Origin: Antarcticimicrobium sediminis
GTDB taxonomy: Bacteria; Pseudomonadota; Alphaproteobacteria; Rhodobacterales; Rhodobacteraceae
NCBI RefSeq assembly: GCF_004348975.1
Contig: NZ_SMFP01000003.1
Location: 1 to 64,000 of the forward strand
Direction: 5' to 3'
Length of the DNA stretch: 64,000 nt
Below, in pieces: positions 43,405-52,356 of this stretch (positions within the stretch are counted from its first letter, which is position 1; every line of letters begins with the position of its first letter). The position numbers and the translations under genes were made by a program. A model generated the notes under the pieces. The model saw nothing but the letters and a program-made list of their open reading frames with translations. It was not told the origin of the DNA and searched no databases.

Positions 43405-44898
43405 TCAGCCGTGATGCATCGCGCCCCAATGTTCGATCAGTTTCTGCTGCAGCTGTTTCGATTTGCGATTCCACGGCCGCGCCCCGCGCGGGATCTCGTC
43501 CTGCGAGCGTTTGCTGCGCGTGCGGCTGTCCAGATCGGCGGTAAAGATGGCAAAGGCCAATTCGGTCCCATCCGGCGTGGTCAAAAACCCGCCAAGCCCC
43601 GAGACAAAGTTCAGCGTGCCGGTCTTGGCATCCACCTGAATCGGATGATTCTGGACCAGCTTGCCACGTGCGTCACGCATCGGAAACGGTTTGAGCAGCG
43701 GTTTCAGAATGCCATGCCGCCGCACCTGCACCAGCGCCGTGACCAGATCGCGCGCCGTCATGCGCGAGGCATCGCTCAGCCCGGAATGGTCCACCATATG
43801 GGTATCATTCATGCCCAGATTGTCGGCAGCCCAGCGGCTCATCTTCTCGGCCGAGGCGCGCAACGAAGTGGGCGGCGTACCACCGGCGGCGCTGGCACTC
43901 ATCCCAACCATCTCGGCGGTGAGGTTGTTGGAGTATTTTAGCATCAGGCGCAGAACCTCGCGCAGTGGCGCGCTGGTCTGGCGGGCAAGTTCAGTGCCGG
44001 TCGGCAAGCGGCGCGCCATCTCGGGTTTGGGCAGCGCGATGCCATGGGCCCGCGCCAGCGTGTGAAACACATCGCCCGCATAAAGCCCCGGCTTGCGCAC
44101 CGGCAACCAGCGCGATCCACCCTTGCCCAGCGCGGTGCTGGCCACGGTCCAGTCGTCAATCCCGCCCTGATCGCGATAGGTATAGACCGGCAGCTGCCGT
44201 TTTTCGACGCGCATCCGCGCCATTGCCACCTCGGGGCGATAGCGGTCGCTGCGCGCATCCAGCGCTACCTCATAGCCCTTGGCCCCCTGCGTCCATTGGA
44301 AATGCACCCGGTTGAAATTCAACGCGATCCCCGACACCGCCGGGCTATAACTCAGATGATCGGGCTGCTCGGCGTCGATGCTGCGCACATAGGGCAGCGC
44401 GCCGTCATAGATCAGAAACCGGCCGCGCACCTCGCGCAGGCCGGCGCGCTTCATCCGCGCCGCCATGTCGGCCAGCGCATTGGTATCAAGTGTCGGATCG
44501 CCGCCGCCCACCAGCACCAGATCGCCGCGAAGAACCCCATCTTGCACCGGGCCCGTCGCGATCACCCGGGTCAGAAACCGGTGATTTCCCCCAAGCTGGT
44601 CGAGCGCATAAAGCGAGGTGACGATCTTGGCGACGCTGGCCGGCGGCAGGCCACTGCTGCCTTGCACGGAGTCGAGATGCGCGCCGCTGGTCACATCGGC
44701 CACGGCACAGCCCACCTGCCCCGGAAGACCGAACCGCGCGATCACCCCCTCGGCGCCCCCACTGGCGCGCGCGGCAAAATCCGCCGCCCGCATCCGCGGT
44801 CGCAGCGAAGCGGCGGGTGAGCCCGACAGCGCCGCCCCCGGCATCGCCGCCGCGCCCAGCCCCGCCAAAATCCAACGTCGTGAAACCTTGATGTTCAT
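43405..44898 (-). CDS. dacB: D-alanyl-D-alanine carboxypeptidase/endopeptidase (PBP4)
   Basis: A 497-residue penicillin-binding protein of the DacB class. Ser88-x-x-Lys91 in PPASVAKIVT, SNN in MLKYSNNLTAEM, and KTG in VDAKTGTLNFVSG. The long insert between the first two motifs is typical of class C PBPs. An N-terminal twin-arginine-like signal (SRRWILAGLGAAAMPGAALS) directs it to the periplasm. Known: trims and cleaves peptidoglycan cross-links. It precedes nadD on the same strand by position, but the two are separated and not coupled. Confidence 0.93.
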   Translation of the reverse strand: MNIKVSRRWILAGLGAAAMPGAALSGSPAASLRPRMRAADFAARASGGAEGVIARFGLPGQVGCAVADVTSGAHLDSVQGSSGLPPASVAKIVTSLYALDQLGGNHRFLTRVIATGPVQDGVLRGDLVLVGGGDPTLDTNALADMAARMKRAGLREVRGRFLIYDGALPYVRSIDAEQPDHLSYSPAVSGIALNFNRVHFQWTQGAKGYEVALDARSDRYRPEVAMARMRVEKRQLPVYTYRDQGGIDDWTVASTALGKGGSRWLPVRKPGLYAGDVFHTLARAHGIALPKPEMARRLPTGTELARQTSAPLREVLRLMLKYSNNLTAEMVGMSASAAGGTPPTSLRASAEKMSRWAADNLGMNDTHMVDHSGLSDASRMTARDLVTALVQVRRHGILKPLLKPFPMRDARGKLVQNHPIQVDAKTGTLNFVSGLGGFLTTPDGTELAFAIFTADLDSRTRSKRSQDEIPRGARPWNRKSKQLQQKLIEHWGAMHHG

Positions 44899-45040
44899 GG
44901 CGCCATCAAATCGCAGCTTATTCTGGCAAACAAGCGGGAGAATTCAGGAAATTCAGCGACCATGCGGCGCAGCCCCGTCACAATTGGCCCAAAGCGCCCT
45001 GTCGCAGGCGCCCGAACGCAGCGGACCTGACGATCCCGAG

Positions 45041-45649
45041 TCATCCTGCGCTGTACCAGTCACCATTGGCCCGGATCGCGGTTGAACTGACATCGACCAT
45101 CGGCACATTGACGAAACACCACGCCGGGGCCTCTGCCCGTGCCAAAAGGTGGCTGGCCTGCGCCGGCAGTCGGGCGTGGCGATAGATCCGCGCCGCCGGC
45201 GAGGTCCGGGCCGAGATCCGCTCGTCCGGGCGCGCCAGAATACCTAGCGGCACGGTCTCCATGATCGCACGCCAGTTCTGCCAGCGGTGGAACTGGGCCA
45301 GATTATCCGCACCCATCAGCCAGACGAATCGCACGCCGGGATAGGCCGCGCGCAGGGCCATCAGCGTATCGGCGGTGGCGCGGGTGCCCAGCCGCGACTC
45401 GATATCCGTGATGCTCACCTTCGGGTGCTGCATCTGCGCCCGCGCCCGTGCCATCCGCACAGCAAGCGGCGCGGGTCCGCGATCCTTCAACGGATTGCCC
45501 GGCGTGACCAGCCACCACAGCCGGTCCAGCCCAAAGCGGCGCAGCGCCTCGCGCGTGATATGCACATGCCCCGCATGGGCCGGATCGAATGACCCGCCCA
45601 ACAGCCCAACAGACTGGCCCCGCCCGGCAGGTGGAAATCCGGTTCGCAT
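45041..45649 (-). CDS. nadD: Nicotinate-nucleotide adenylyltransferase
   Basis: A 202-residue nucleotidyltransferase: [17 protein letters not shown] (HxGH), [12 protein letters not shown] and the late VSSTAIR. It makes deamido-NAD from nicotinate mononucleotide and ATP. The ATG at 45649 has AGGAGACAGGAA upstream; the frame is open to 45706. nadE, the last step of the same pathway, is encoded at 61687-63345. rsfS and rlmH, often next to nadD, are not here. Confidence 0.93.
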   Translation of the reverse strand: MRTGFPPAGRGQSVGLLGGSFDPAHAGHVHITREALRRFGLDRLWWLVTPGNPLKDRGPAPLAVRMARARAQMQHPKVSITDIESRLGTRATADTLMALRAAYPGVRFVWLMGADNLAQFHRWQNWRAIMETVPLGILARPDERISARTSPAARIYRHARLPAQASHLLARAEAPAWCFVNVPMVDVSSTAIRANGDWYSAG

Positions 45650-45720
45650 TTCCTGTCTCCTCTGGCGGGCGAACCTAGGGGCCGCGCGCGGGAGGGTCCA
45701 GCGCAAATGAGCGTGCTATT

Positions 45721-46560
45721 TCAAGCGTTGTCGCGGCGCTTCTCTGCCTGATGCTCCTCCTCGACCAGCCCGATCTTCCAATAGCCCGAGATGTAGGTGT
45801 CCTTGCGCGGCAGCGCGCGGTCTTGATGCAGATAGGCGCGCAGCGATTTGATCACCGCGCTTTCGCCGGCAATGCAGGTCTGGACCCGCACATCGGGGCC
45901 CTCCGGCCAGTCCAGCGCCCGGATCAGGGTCTCCTGCGCCTGCGAGGGCCGATGCGGGTCTGGAAGCGGCAGCCAGTGCTGCACGATCCCTTCGGGCGCG
46001 TCGATCTGCTGCCGGTCGGCGGGGTCGGTCACCTCAAAGATCGCCACGCCGCGCGCATCACGCGGCATCGCCTCCAGCGTGGCGGCGGCCACCGGCAGCG
46101 CCGACATATCGGCGGCCACCAGATACCAGTCGGCCGTCAACCCGGCGAGCTTGACCGGCCCCGGCCCGGCAAAGCCACAGAAATCGCCCGGCACCGCCCG
46201 GTTGGCAAAGGCGCTGGCCGGTCCCTCATTGCCATGGTCGACGAAATCCACATCCAGTTCCAGCGCCTCGGGCCGCCAGTGCCGCACCGTATAGGTGCGC
46301 GTCACTGGACGCGGCCCCTGTTTGATCTGCTGGGCAAAACCCTCGCGCGTCTGCCCTGCCTCGGGCAGCAGGATTTTGCAGTTCGCCCCTTCGCACCCAA
46401 TCCGAACGTCCGCCAGATCCGGCCCGGTCAGGGTCAGCCGGATCATGTTCGGCGTGATCCGGCGGCTGGCCGCCACTGTCACCAGCCGCGCACCGGGCTT
46501 GCCACGGGCGGGACGTTTCAGGTCAGGCAGGGCGGGACCGGGGGCTGCGAACATGGGCAT
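45721..46560 (-). CDS. Siderophore-interacting protein (ferric reductase, ViuB-like)
   Basis: A 279-residue flavoprotein of the SIP family: FAD site RTYTVRHW, DFVDHGNEGPASAFA and the C-terminal KSLRAYLHQDRALPRKDTY with SGYWKIG. Known: releases iron from imported ferric siderophores by reduction with NADPH or ferredoxin in the cytoplasm. A TGA-N9-TCA Iron-Rhodo-box lies about 50 bp upstream, so it is probably induced on iron shortage. No siderophore transporter genes are adjacent. Confidence 0.92.
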   Translation of the reverse strand: MPMFAAPGPALPDLKRPARGKPGARLVTVAASRRITPNMIRLTLTGPDLADVRIGCEGANCKILLPEAGQTREGFAQQIKQGPRPVTRTYTVRHWRPEALELDVDFVDHGNEGPASAFANRAVPGDFCGFAGPGPVKLAGLTADWYLVAADMSALPVAAATLEAMPRDARGVAIFEVTDPADRQQIDAPEGIVQHWLPLPDPHRPSQAQETLIRALDWPEGPDVRVQTCIAGESAVIKSLRAYLHQDRALPRKDTYISGYWKIGLVEEEHQAEKRRDNA

Positions 46561-46608
46561 ATCTCCATTTTGCGCGGTTTTGCGCAGGACTGCGCCGCCC
46601 CTTATTTC

Positions 46609-46623
46609 TGATTATTTTAGTCA
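46609..46623 (-). promoter_or_regulatory. Iron-Rhodo-box (TGA-N9-TCA) upstream of SIP gene
   Basis: TGATTATTTTAGTCA is an exact TGA-N9-TCA palindrome, the published Rhodobacterales iron-control motif attributed to RirA. It lies 49 bp upstream of the SIP start, a usual operator position. Confidence 0.75.
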
Positions 46624-46767
46624 GACTTCAAGCCCCGCCCGTCAATACCGCCACGTCGCATTGCGCAGGCCACCCGTGCAGGCGGCTTGCCCGCACGCGC
46701 CGGGACCACTATCTAGGGCCAAACAGTGCGCGCTGCGCGCTTTTCCCAGTCCAAAACCGGAGTAACC

Positions 46768-48423
46768 ATGGCCGCCTATCAATATGTCTACCACATGCAG
46801 GGTGTTTCCAAGACCTACCCCGGTGGCAAGAAATGCTTTGAAAACATCCACCTGAACTTTCTGCCCGGGGTGAAAATCGGCGTCGTCGGCGTCAACGGGT
46901 CCGGTAAATCCACATTGATGCGGATCATGGCCGGCATCGACAAGGATTTCACCGGCGAGGCGTGGGCCGCCGAAGGCGCCAAGGTCGGCTATCTGCCGCA
47001 GGAGCCGCAGCTTGATGAAAGCCTGTCGGTGCGCGAGAACGTGATGCTGGGCGTGGCCGAGAAAAAGGCGATACTTGATCGCTATAACGAACTGGCCATG
47101 AACTACTCAGACGAAACCGCCGACGAGATGGCCCAGCTGCAGGACGAGATCGACAGCCAGAACCTGTGGGATCTCGACAGCCAGATCGACGTTGCCATGG
47201 AGGCGCTGCGCTGCCCGCCCGACGATGCCGATGTCACCACCCTGTCGGGCGGTGAGAAACGCCGCGTTGCGCTGTGTAAGCTGCTGCTCGAAGCGCCGGA
47301 CATGCTGCTGCTTGACGAACCCACCAACCACCTGGACGCCGAAACCATCGCCTGGCTGCAACAGCACCTGGTCGAGTACAAAGGCACGATCCTGATCGTC
47401 ACCCACGACCGCTATTTCCTTGACGACATCACCTCGTGGATACTGGAACTGGATCGTGGCCGCGGCATCCCGAACGAGGGCAACTATTCCGCATGGCTGG
47501 AACAGAAAGCCAAGCGCCTGCAGCATGAGGCCCGCGAAGACAAGGCCCGGCAAAAGACGCTGGAACGCGAATTGGACTGGATGCGGCAGGGCGCCAAGGC
47601 CCGGCAAGCGAAATCCAAGGCGCGGATTCAGTCCTATAACGAGATGGCCGGCCAGTCCGAGCGCGAAAAGATCACGCGCGCACAGATCGTCATCCCCAAC
47701 GGCCCGCGTCTGGGCTCCAAGGTGATCGAGGTCGAACACCTGACCAAGCATATGGGCGACAAGCAGTTGATCGAGGATCTGTCGTTCTCGCTGCCGCCCG
47801 GTGGCATCGTCGGCGTGATCGGCCCCAACGGCGCCGGCAAATCGACCCTGTTCGGCATGTTGACCGGCCAGTTGGACCCCGACGCCGGCACCATCGAATA
47901 TGGGGACACGGTCAAACTGTCCTATGTCGATCAGTCGCGCGACGATCTGAATCCCGATGACAACGTCTGGGAGGCGATCTCTGGCGGCGCCGAGATCATC
48001 GAACTGGGCGATGCGCAGGTCAACAGCCGCGCCTATTGCTCGGCCTTCAACTTCAAGGGCGGCGACCAGCAGAAAAAGGTCGGGCTGCTGTCGGGCGGCG
48101 AACGCAACCGGGTGCATATGGCACGACTGCTGAAAGAGGGCGGCAATGTCCTGCTGCTTGACGAACCGACCAACGACCTCGACGTGGAAACGCTGCGCGC
48201 GCTGGAAGATGCGCTGGTCGATTTCGCCGGCTGCGCCGTGGTGATCTCGCACGATCGTTTCTTCCTCGACCGGATCTGCACCCATATGCTGGCATTTGAA
48301 GGCGAGGCCCATGTGGAATGGTTCGAGGGCGATTTCTCTGCCTATGAAGAGGACAAGAAGCGCCGTCTGGGGCCAGATGCAATGGAACCCAAGCGTTTGA
48401 AGTACAAGAAGTTTTCGCGGTAA
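46768..48423 (+). CDS. ettA: Energy-dependent translational throttle protein EttA (ABC-F)
   Basis: A 551-residue ABC-F protein with two ATPase cassettes: Walker A GVNGSGKST and GPNGAGKST, signatures LSGGEKRR and LSGGERNR, and DEPTNHLD / DEPTNDLD. The arm segment YNELAMNYSDETADEMAQLQ and the basic linker between cassettes match EttA. Known: binds the ribosomal E site and gates the first peptide bond according to ATP/ADP. Start at 46768 set by the family's MAAYQYVYHM. Own terminator downstream. Confidence 0.95.
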   Translation: MAAYQYVYHMQGVSKTYPGGKKCFENIHLNFLPGVKIGVVGVNGSGKSTLMRIMAGIDKDFTGEAWAAEGAKVGYLPQEPQLDESLSVRENVMLGVAEKKAILDRYNELAMNYSDETADEMAQLQDEIDSQNLWDLDSQIDVAMEALRCPPDDADVTTLSGGEKRRVALCKLLLEAPDMLLLDEPTNHLDAETIAWLQQHLVEYKGTILIVTHDRYFLDDITSWILELDRGRGIPNEGNYSAWLEQKAKRLQHEAREDKARQKTLERELDWMRQGAKARQAKSKARIQSYNEMAGQSEREKITRAQIVIPNGPRLGSKVIEVEHLTKHMGDKQLIEDLSFSLPPGGIVGVIGPNGAGKSTLFGMLTGQLDPDAGTIEYGDTVKLSYVDQSRDDLNPDDNVWEAISGGAEIIELGDAQVNSRAYCSAFNFKGGDQQKKVGLLSGGERNRVHMARLLKEGGNVLLLDEPTNDLDVETLRALEDALVDFAGCAVVISHDRFFLDRICTHMLAFEGEAHVEWFEGDFSAYEEDKKRRLGPDAMEPKRLKYKKFSR

Positions 48424-48440
48424 ATTTCTTCCTGCACTGC

Positions 48441-48475
48441 ATCGCCCGCCGCACTCCGGCGGGCGATTTCCTTTT
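48441..48475 (+). terminator. Rho-independent terminator of ettA
   Basis: Perfect 10-bp stem ATCGCCCGCC / GGCGGGCGAT (48441-48467), then TTTCCTTTT, 17 bp past the ettA stop. Confidence 0.88.
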
Positions 48476-48703
48476 CCCCGGCCACATGACCCGATTGCTC
48501 CAAAGCCGACGGAGCGGCCCACAGTTTTCTACGAGGACTTGACCACTTGGCCGCCACCTTCGGGCCCCGCCCGTCTCACGCCCACCCCGCCCCCCGACCT
48601 GCGTCCTCCTGACCACACAATGACTCACCCTTGCGTGAGGGCTGTTTCGCGCGACCTCCGCACGCTCTAGGCTGACCTCTGCCGTTCTGACAAAGGTTGC
48701 CGC
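48476..48703. other. Intergenic gap after ettA
   Basis: Between the ettA terminator and the next gene. Pyrimidine-rich and GC-rich, with no clear gene, promoter or repeat. Confidence 0.4.
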
Positions 48704-49084
48704 ATGAAACACATCCCCGCCCTGATCGCTGCCGCCCTTTCGATGGGCCTGGCCCCCCTGATCGGTCTGCCGCAGTTCCTTGGTGCGCATCCTTGGTGGG
48801 CGGCGCAGGTGGTTTGGATCGGCACCCCTGCCGGGCTGTTGCTGGCCCTGCTCACCGCCCGCGCCGGGGTGGCGGCACGGGTGCGGATCGCGCTCTTTGC
48901 GCTGATCGCACTGGCCAGCTTTGCCGCCGCCTCATGGGGCAAAGGCGAGTTCGCGGCCTCCTTCGCCGAGGATGCACTGGCCGGTCAATTCTGGTTCTTT
49001 GGCTGGATCGGCACCACCACCGGCACCGCTGCGCTTCTGGCCGCGCTGTTTTCCTGCGCCCTGCCCCAGCGCGCGCAAAGCTGA
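48704..49084 (+). CDS. Hypothetical membrane protein
   Basis: A 126-residue protein with four likely membrane segments (for example ALIAAALSMGLAPLIGL, VVWIGTPAGLLLALLTA, IALFALIALASFAAASW and FGWIGTTTGTAALLAALF). No soluble domain or known motif. It is 65 bp before a lipoprotein gene on the same strand and may be co-transcribed. Function unknown. Confidence 0.65.
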   Translation: MKHIPALIAAALSMGLAPLIGLPQFLGAHPWWAAQVVWIGTPAGLLLALLTARAGVAARVRIALFALIALASFAAASWGKGEFAASFAEDALAGQFWFFGWIGTTTGTAALLAALFSCALPQRAQS

Positions 49085-49149
49085 CCGGCGCGCCCCTTCC
49101 CAAACACCCCCGCCTCCGGCACAGTTCTCCAAACCGCCGGAGAGACCAA

Positions 49150-49842
49150 ATGCACCGCTTTGCCCTGCTGCTTGCCCTGCTCCTCGCCGCCTGCGGCCAT
49201 GTGGACTATGACGCGGTTCCGGCGGGACGGTTCAAGGGCACGCTGTTTGTCATGTGGGTGGGCGAAGGGGGCGGCGCCGGGGATGGGCGGTTCGTCTATG
49301 TGCCCAACCCGCGCGATCCGTTACGGCTGGTGCGGGCCAAGGGCTCGCCCCAAGTGATCCAGCCAGAGATGATCTATACCGATGGCGGTTCGATCCCGCG
49401 CGCCGGTCAGATGTTCAACGGCTTTGCCCCTTGGGGCTATGCGCCCGCCTACATGATCCACGACTGGCTGTTTGTCGCCCGCCATTGCCTGACCGATGGC
49501 GCCGCAACCGAGGCCGAGCACCAGATTGCCGCGATGGAATTTCAGGACAGCGCCGAGATCATCGCCGAGGCGATCAAGGCGCTGATCGTCTCAGGGCAGG
49601 TGCGACCGAACGATATCGCGCCGAAGGTGATCGCCGGGGCGGTGGCCGGTCCGATCTCGTACCGGCGCTGGACGGTCAAAGGCGACTGCGCCCAAGACCG
49701 GGTCAGCGCCGCCGACAGGGCGGCGGCCGAAGCTGGTATTCCCGGTTCTGCCACAGTTTTGCGCGGGATGCGCAAACAGCTCGACGATGGCAGTTTGGTA
49801 GCGGTGAAACCGGGCCGGATTGTCACCACGCTTCGTTTCTGA
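49150..49842 (+). CDS. DUF1353 family lipoprotein
   Basis: A 230-residue protein with a lipoprotein signal (ALLLALLLAACG, lipobox LAAC), so tethered to a membrane. The DUF1353 core is visible as YTDGGSIPR, FAPWGYAPAYMIHDWLF. Known: DUF1353 is found in phage and bacterial proteins without an assigned role; the HDW motif suggests a catalytic or metal site. GGAG precedes the ATG. Confidence 0.8.
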   Translation: MHRFALLLALLLAACGHVDYDAVPAGRFKGTLFVMWVGEGGGAGDGRFVYVPNPRDPLRLVRAKGSPQVIQPEMIYTDGGSIPRAGQMFNGFAPWGYAPAYMIHDWLFVARHCLTDGAATEAEHQIAAMEFQDSAEIIAEAIKALIVSGQVRPNDIAPKVIAGAVAGPISYRRWTVKGDCAQDRVSAADRAAAEAGIPGSATVLRGMRKQLDDGSLVAVKPGRIVTTLRF

Positions 49843-49919
49843 TTGCCGCCACAACGGGTGCCGAAGCGCCCGCTGTCAAAGGGAGAGAGGGGGAGACGCG
49901 CGCGCCGCCCCGCCTCCCC

Positions 49920-50345
49920 TCAGCCGTCGATCCAACTCACGATTTGCGGCTCTTGCATTGCGCCCGACTGCCGCTTGACCTCGCGCCCGCCAGCGAATTC
50001 GACCATCGTGGGAATGCCGCGGATGCCGTATTTCGCCCCCGCTGCCTGATGCTCCTCGGTGTTCAGCTTGACCAACCGGGCGCGCCCCTGCATCGTCTGC
50101 GCCGCCTTGGAAAATTCCGGCGCCATCATCCGACACGGCCCGCACCAAGGCGCCCAGAAATCCGCCACCAGCGGCAGATCGTCGTTCTGCGCCGCCTTGG
50201 CCAGCGTCGCGGCATCAACCTCGACCGCCTTGGCCGGAAGCAGCGGCGCGCCGCAGGTGCCGCATTTCGGCCCTGACGCCAGCTTTTCCTCTGGCACCCG
50301 GTTGAGCTGTCCGCACGACAAACAGGTCAGTTTCTTGCCCGCCAT
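49920..50345 (-). CDS. trxC: Thioredoxin 2 (zinc-binding)
   Basis: A 141-residue Trx2. N-terminal zinc ribbon with two CxxC pairs (CLSCG and KCGTCG), then the thioredoxin fold with active site FWAPWCGPCRMM and cis-proline loop GIPTMV. Known: cytoplasmic disulfide reductase, in E. coli induced by peroxide. ATG at 50345 gives the family N terminus MAGKKLTCLSCG. Confidence 0.95.
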   Translation of the reverse strand: MAGKKLTCLSCGQLNRVPEEKLASGPKCGTCGAPLLPAKAVEVDAATLAKAAQNDDLPLVADFWAPWCGPCRMMAPEFSKAAQTMQGRARLVKLNTEEHQAAGAKYGIRGIPTMVEFAGGREVKRQSGAMQEPQIVSWIDG

Positions 50346-50570
50346 CTGAGCATCCTTTCGAGAAAACACATTCCTTAAGTCATATGGGTAAAAGCGCCCC
50401 CGCTCGCAAGGGGCGCATCGCTCGGCGCTTGCCCCAACAGACCGTCCTGCGGCAGGATGGGAACATGGGATATCCGATCATCAGAGCATCGATTTCAGAC
50501 GTCATCGTCATGCGTCTCTGCCAGCGGGCCCGCCGCGCGCCCCGCATGCGCCTGTGAACAGGGCGTTGCG

Positions 50571-51104
50571 ATGATCCTGTCCACCGCCCTTTTCGTGCTG
50601 GCACTGCTGCTGGAGCCGTTGCCCGCCTATACCCCGCCCGATCTGGCTGAGGTGGCGATACTCCGGGCGCGGATGGAACCGATCCAACACCTCTCGTTCG
50701 CCGCGCGCTATGAATATTGCGGCTATCTGGGCCGGGATGGCGACGATCAGCCCGTCTTCACCGAAATCATACGCGGCCATCACAACGGCTGTACCCCGGT
50801 GATACCGCAGGCCGGGGTCAAGCTGATCGCGTCGCTGCACACCCACGGGGCCTATGACCCCACGGTCCCGGCCGAGTTTCCCACCGCGCTGGACATGCGC
50901 AGCGACCATGACGAGGGGGTCAACGGCTATATCGCCACACCGGGCGGGCGGTTGTGGTACATCGACAGCCGCGCCATGCTGGCGGTACAAATCTGCGGTT
51001 TGGCGTGCCTGCCACAGGATCCGGATTTCCGCCCCGGCGACGACGGGGTGATCCGCAAAAGGCTGTCTTTTGCGCAACTCCTCGCGCTTGAATCATGGGA
51101 ATAA
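50571..51104 (+). CDS. DUF4329 domain protein, JAB/deamidase-like, exported
   Basis: A 177-residue protein with an N-terminal hydrophobic signal (ILSTALFVLALLLEPLPA) and a DUF4329 core: EYCGYLGRD, LIASLHTHGAYD, MRSDHDEGVNGYIATPGGRLW. The HTH...SDHDE pattern is like the His-x-His...Ser...Asp of JAB-type metallohydrolases. Known: the family is linked to peptidases or toxin-associated domains without firm biochemistry. ATG at 50571; the frame opens at 50457. Stand-alone here. Confidence 0.75.
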   Translation: MILSTALFVLALLLEPLPAYTPPDLAEVAILRARMEPIQHLSFAARYEYCGYLGRDGDDQPVFTEIIRGHHNGCTPVIPQAGVKLIASLHTHGAYDPTVPAEFPTALDMRSDHDEGVNGYIATPGGRLWYIDSRAMLAVQICGLACLPQDPDFRPGDDGVIRKRLSFAQLLALESWE

Positions 51105-51191
51105 GCGCGTTTCCCTCTTGATCCGAATCTTTTTCGACCCCATGTAGTCCCGGGCAACGTTACGCTATCGACACTACTGCTCCTCTACCAA

Positions 51192-51257
51192 GGCTCAGTC
51201 TTCGATCTTGCTATGACCGAGCCGAACCTGCCGCATTCCGCGGGCAGACATGTATAG
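51192..51257 (+). promoter_or_regulatory. Structured 5' leader of the cold-shock gene
   Basis: Two stems precede the start codon: GGCTC-A-GTC (51192-51200) with GAC-C-GAGCC (51225-51233), and CTGCC (51238-51242) with GGCAG (51253-51257). Cold-shock mRNAs often have leaders that refold with temperature; whether this one does is inferred. Confidence 0.4.
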
Positions 51258-51268
51258 GAGAAACGACG

Positions 51269-51475
51269 ATGGCTAATGGCACCGTCAAATGGTTCAACAC
51301 CACCAAAGGCTACGGCTTTATCGCACCGGAATCCGGCGGCAAAGATGTGTTCGTGCACATCTCGGCAGTCGAGCGTTCGGGCCTGACCGGCCTGGCCGAC
51401 AACCAGAAAGTGACCTTTGATATCGAAGCCGGCCGTGACGGCCGCGAATCGGCGATCAATCTGGCGCTGGCCTGA
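51269..51475 (+). CDS. Cold-shock protein
   Basis: A 68-residue CspA-family protein with RNP1 KGYGFIAPE and RNP2 VFVHISAV, beginning MANGTVKWFN. Known: binds single-stranded nucleic acids as an RNA chaperone. AGGAG seven bases upstream. It has a structured leader and a strong terminator, so it is monocistronic. Confidence 0.95.
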   Translation: MANGTVKWFNTTKGYGFIAPESGGKDVFVHISAVERSGLTGLADNQKVTFDIEAGRDGRESAINLALA

Positions 51476-51515
51476 ACCTGACGTCTGGCCCACGGGCCAG
51501 AGACAGGAATTTTTG

Positions 51516-51547
51516 CCCCCTTCCGGTTCAAGCCGGGAGGGGGTTTT
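51516..51547 (+). terminator. Rho-independent terminator of the cold-shock gene
   Basis: Eleven-pair stem CCCCCTTCCGG / CCGGGAGGGGG (one G-U pair) with a six-base loop, followed by TTTT. A second small hairpin CTGGCCC-ACG-GGCCAG lies at about 51484. Confidence 0.88.
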
Positions 51548-51642
51548 CGTTTGATCACAGCATTTTGATCAGCCCTCTCAAGACCCCAGACATGCCTCAA
51601 CGCCGACCCAGCCCCAGACGGGCAACCCCAAATGGGTCGCCC

Positions 51643-52308
51643 TCAGCCGCCCTGCGCCCGCGCCACCAGATCCAGCACCTTGGGCCCCAGCGCCGCAACA
51701 ATTCGGGTCACGCCCTTGGCATTGGGATGGATGCCATCGGTCTGCATGTAATGGCCCAGTGCGGCGGGATCGTCGCGCAGCCCCTCCAAACCGGCAAAAA
51801 AGCTTTCCGCATAAAGCGCGCCATATTGCGCCGCCAGATCGGGATAGATGGCGTCGAATTCCGCCTTGTACGCGGGGCCATAGTTGCCCGGTGCCTGCAT
51901 CCCGACCAAAAGCACCGCAACCCCGGCCTGCTGCGCGGCCTGAAGAATTGCCTCCAGATTGGCGCGCGCGACGCCGGGATCAAGACCGCGCAACATGTCG
52001 TTACCCCCCAGCGCCACGATCAGGGCGTCGACCTCGGGCGTCAACGTCCAGGCCGCGCGCGCGGCGCCGCCAGCAGTGGTATCCCCGGACACCCCGGCAT
52101 TGATCAACGCGACCTCAACCCCGGATATGGCACCGGAGTCGCCCTCGTGATCGGCCAGCCAAACCCCCAGTTGCGGCACAAATCCCTGATCCGCAGGCAG
52201 CCCATATCCCTGCGTCAGGCTGTCGCCCAGCGCGGCGATGGTCACCTCTGTCGCTGCGGCCACAGAGGCACACAGACAAAAGATCACTCCAAGGAAAAAC
52301 TTGCGCAT
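51643..52308 (-). CDS. tesA: GDSL/SGNH arylesterase, lysophospholipase-like (TesA)
   Basis: A 221-residue periplasmic hydrolase with signal peptide MRKFFLGVIFCLCASVAAA. SGNH blocks: ALGDSLTQGYGL (nucleophile Ser), NAGVSGDTTAGG, ALGGNDMLRG, DGIHPNAKG. Known: TesA hydrolyses acyl-thioesters, lysophospholipids and aryl esters. It is divergent from ybbA-ybbP, the arrangement known from E. coli tesA-ybbA-ybbP. Confidence 0.93.
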   Translation of the reverse strand: MRKFFLGVIFCLCASVAAATEVTIAALGDSLTQGYGLPADQGFVPQLGVWLADHEGDSGAISGVEVALINAGVSGDTTAGGAARAAWTLTPEVDALIVALGGNDMLRGLDPGVARANLEAILQAAQQAGVAVLLVGMQAPGNYGPAYKAEFDAIYPDLAAQYGALYAESFFAGLEGLRDDPAALGHYMQTDGIHPNAKGVTRIVAALGPKVLDLVARAQGG

Positions 52309-52356
52309 GTCGCCCCACACTCCATATCCGATAAGACACTCAGGACAGGATGCCCC

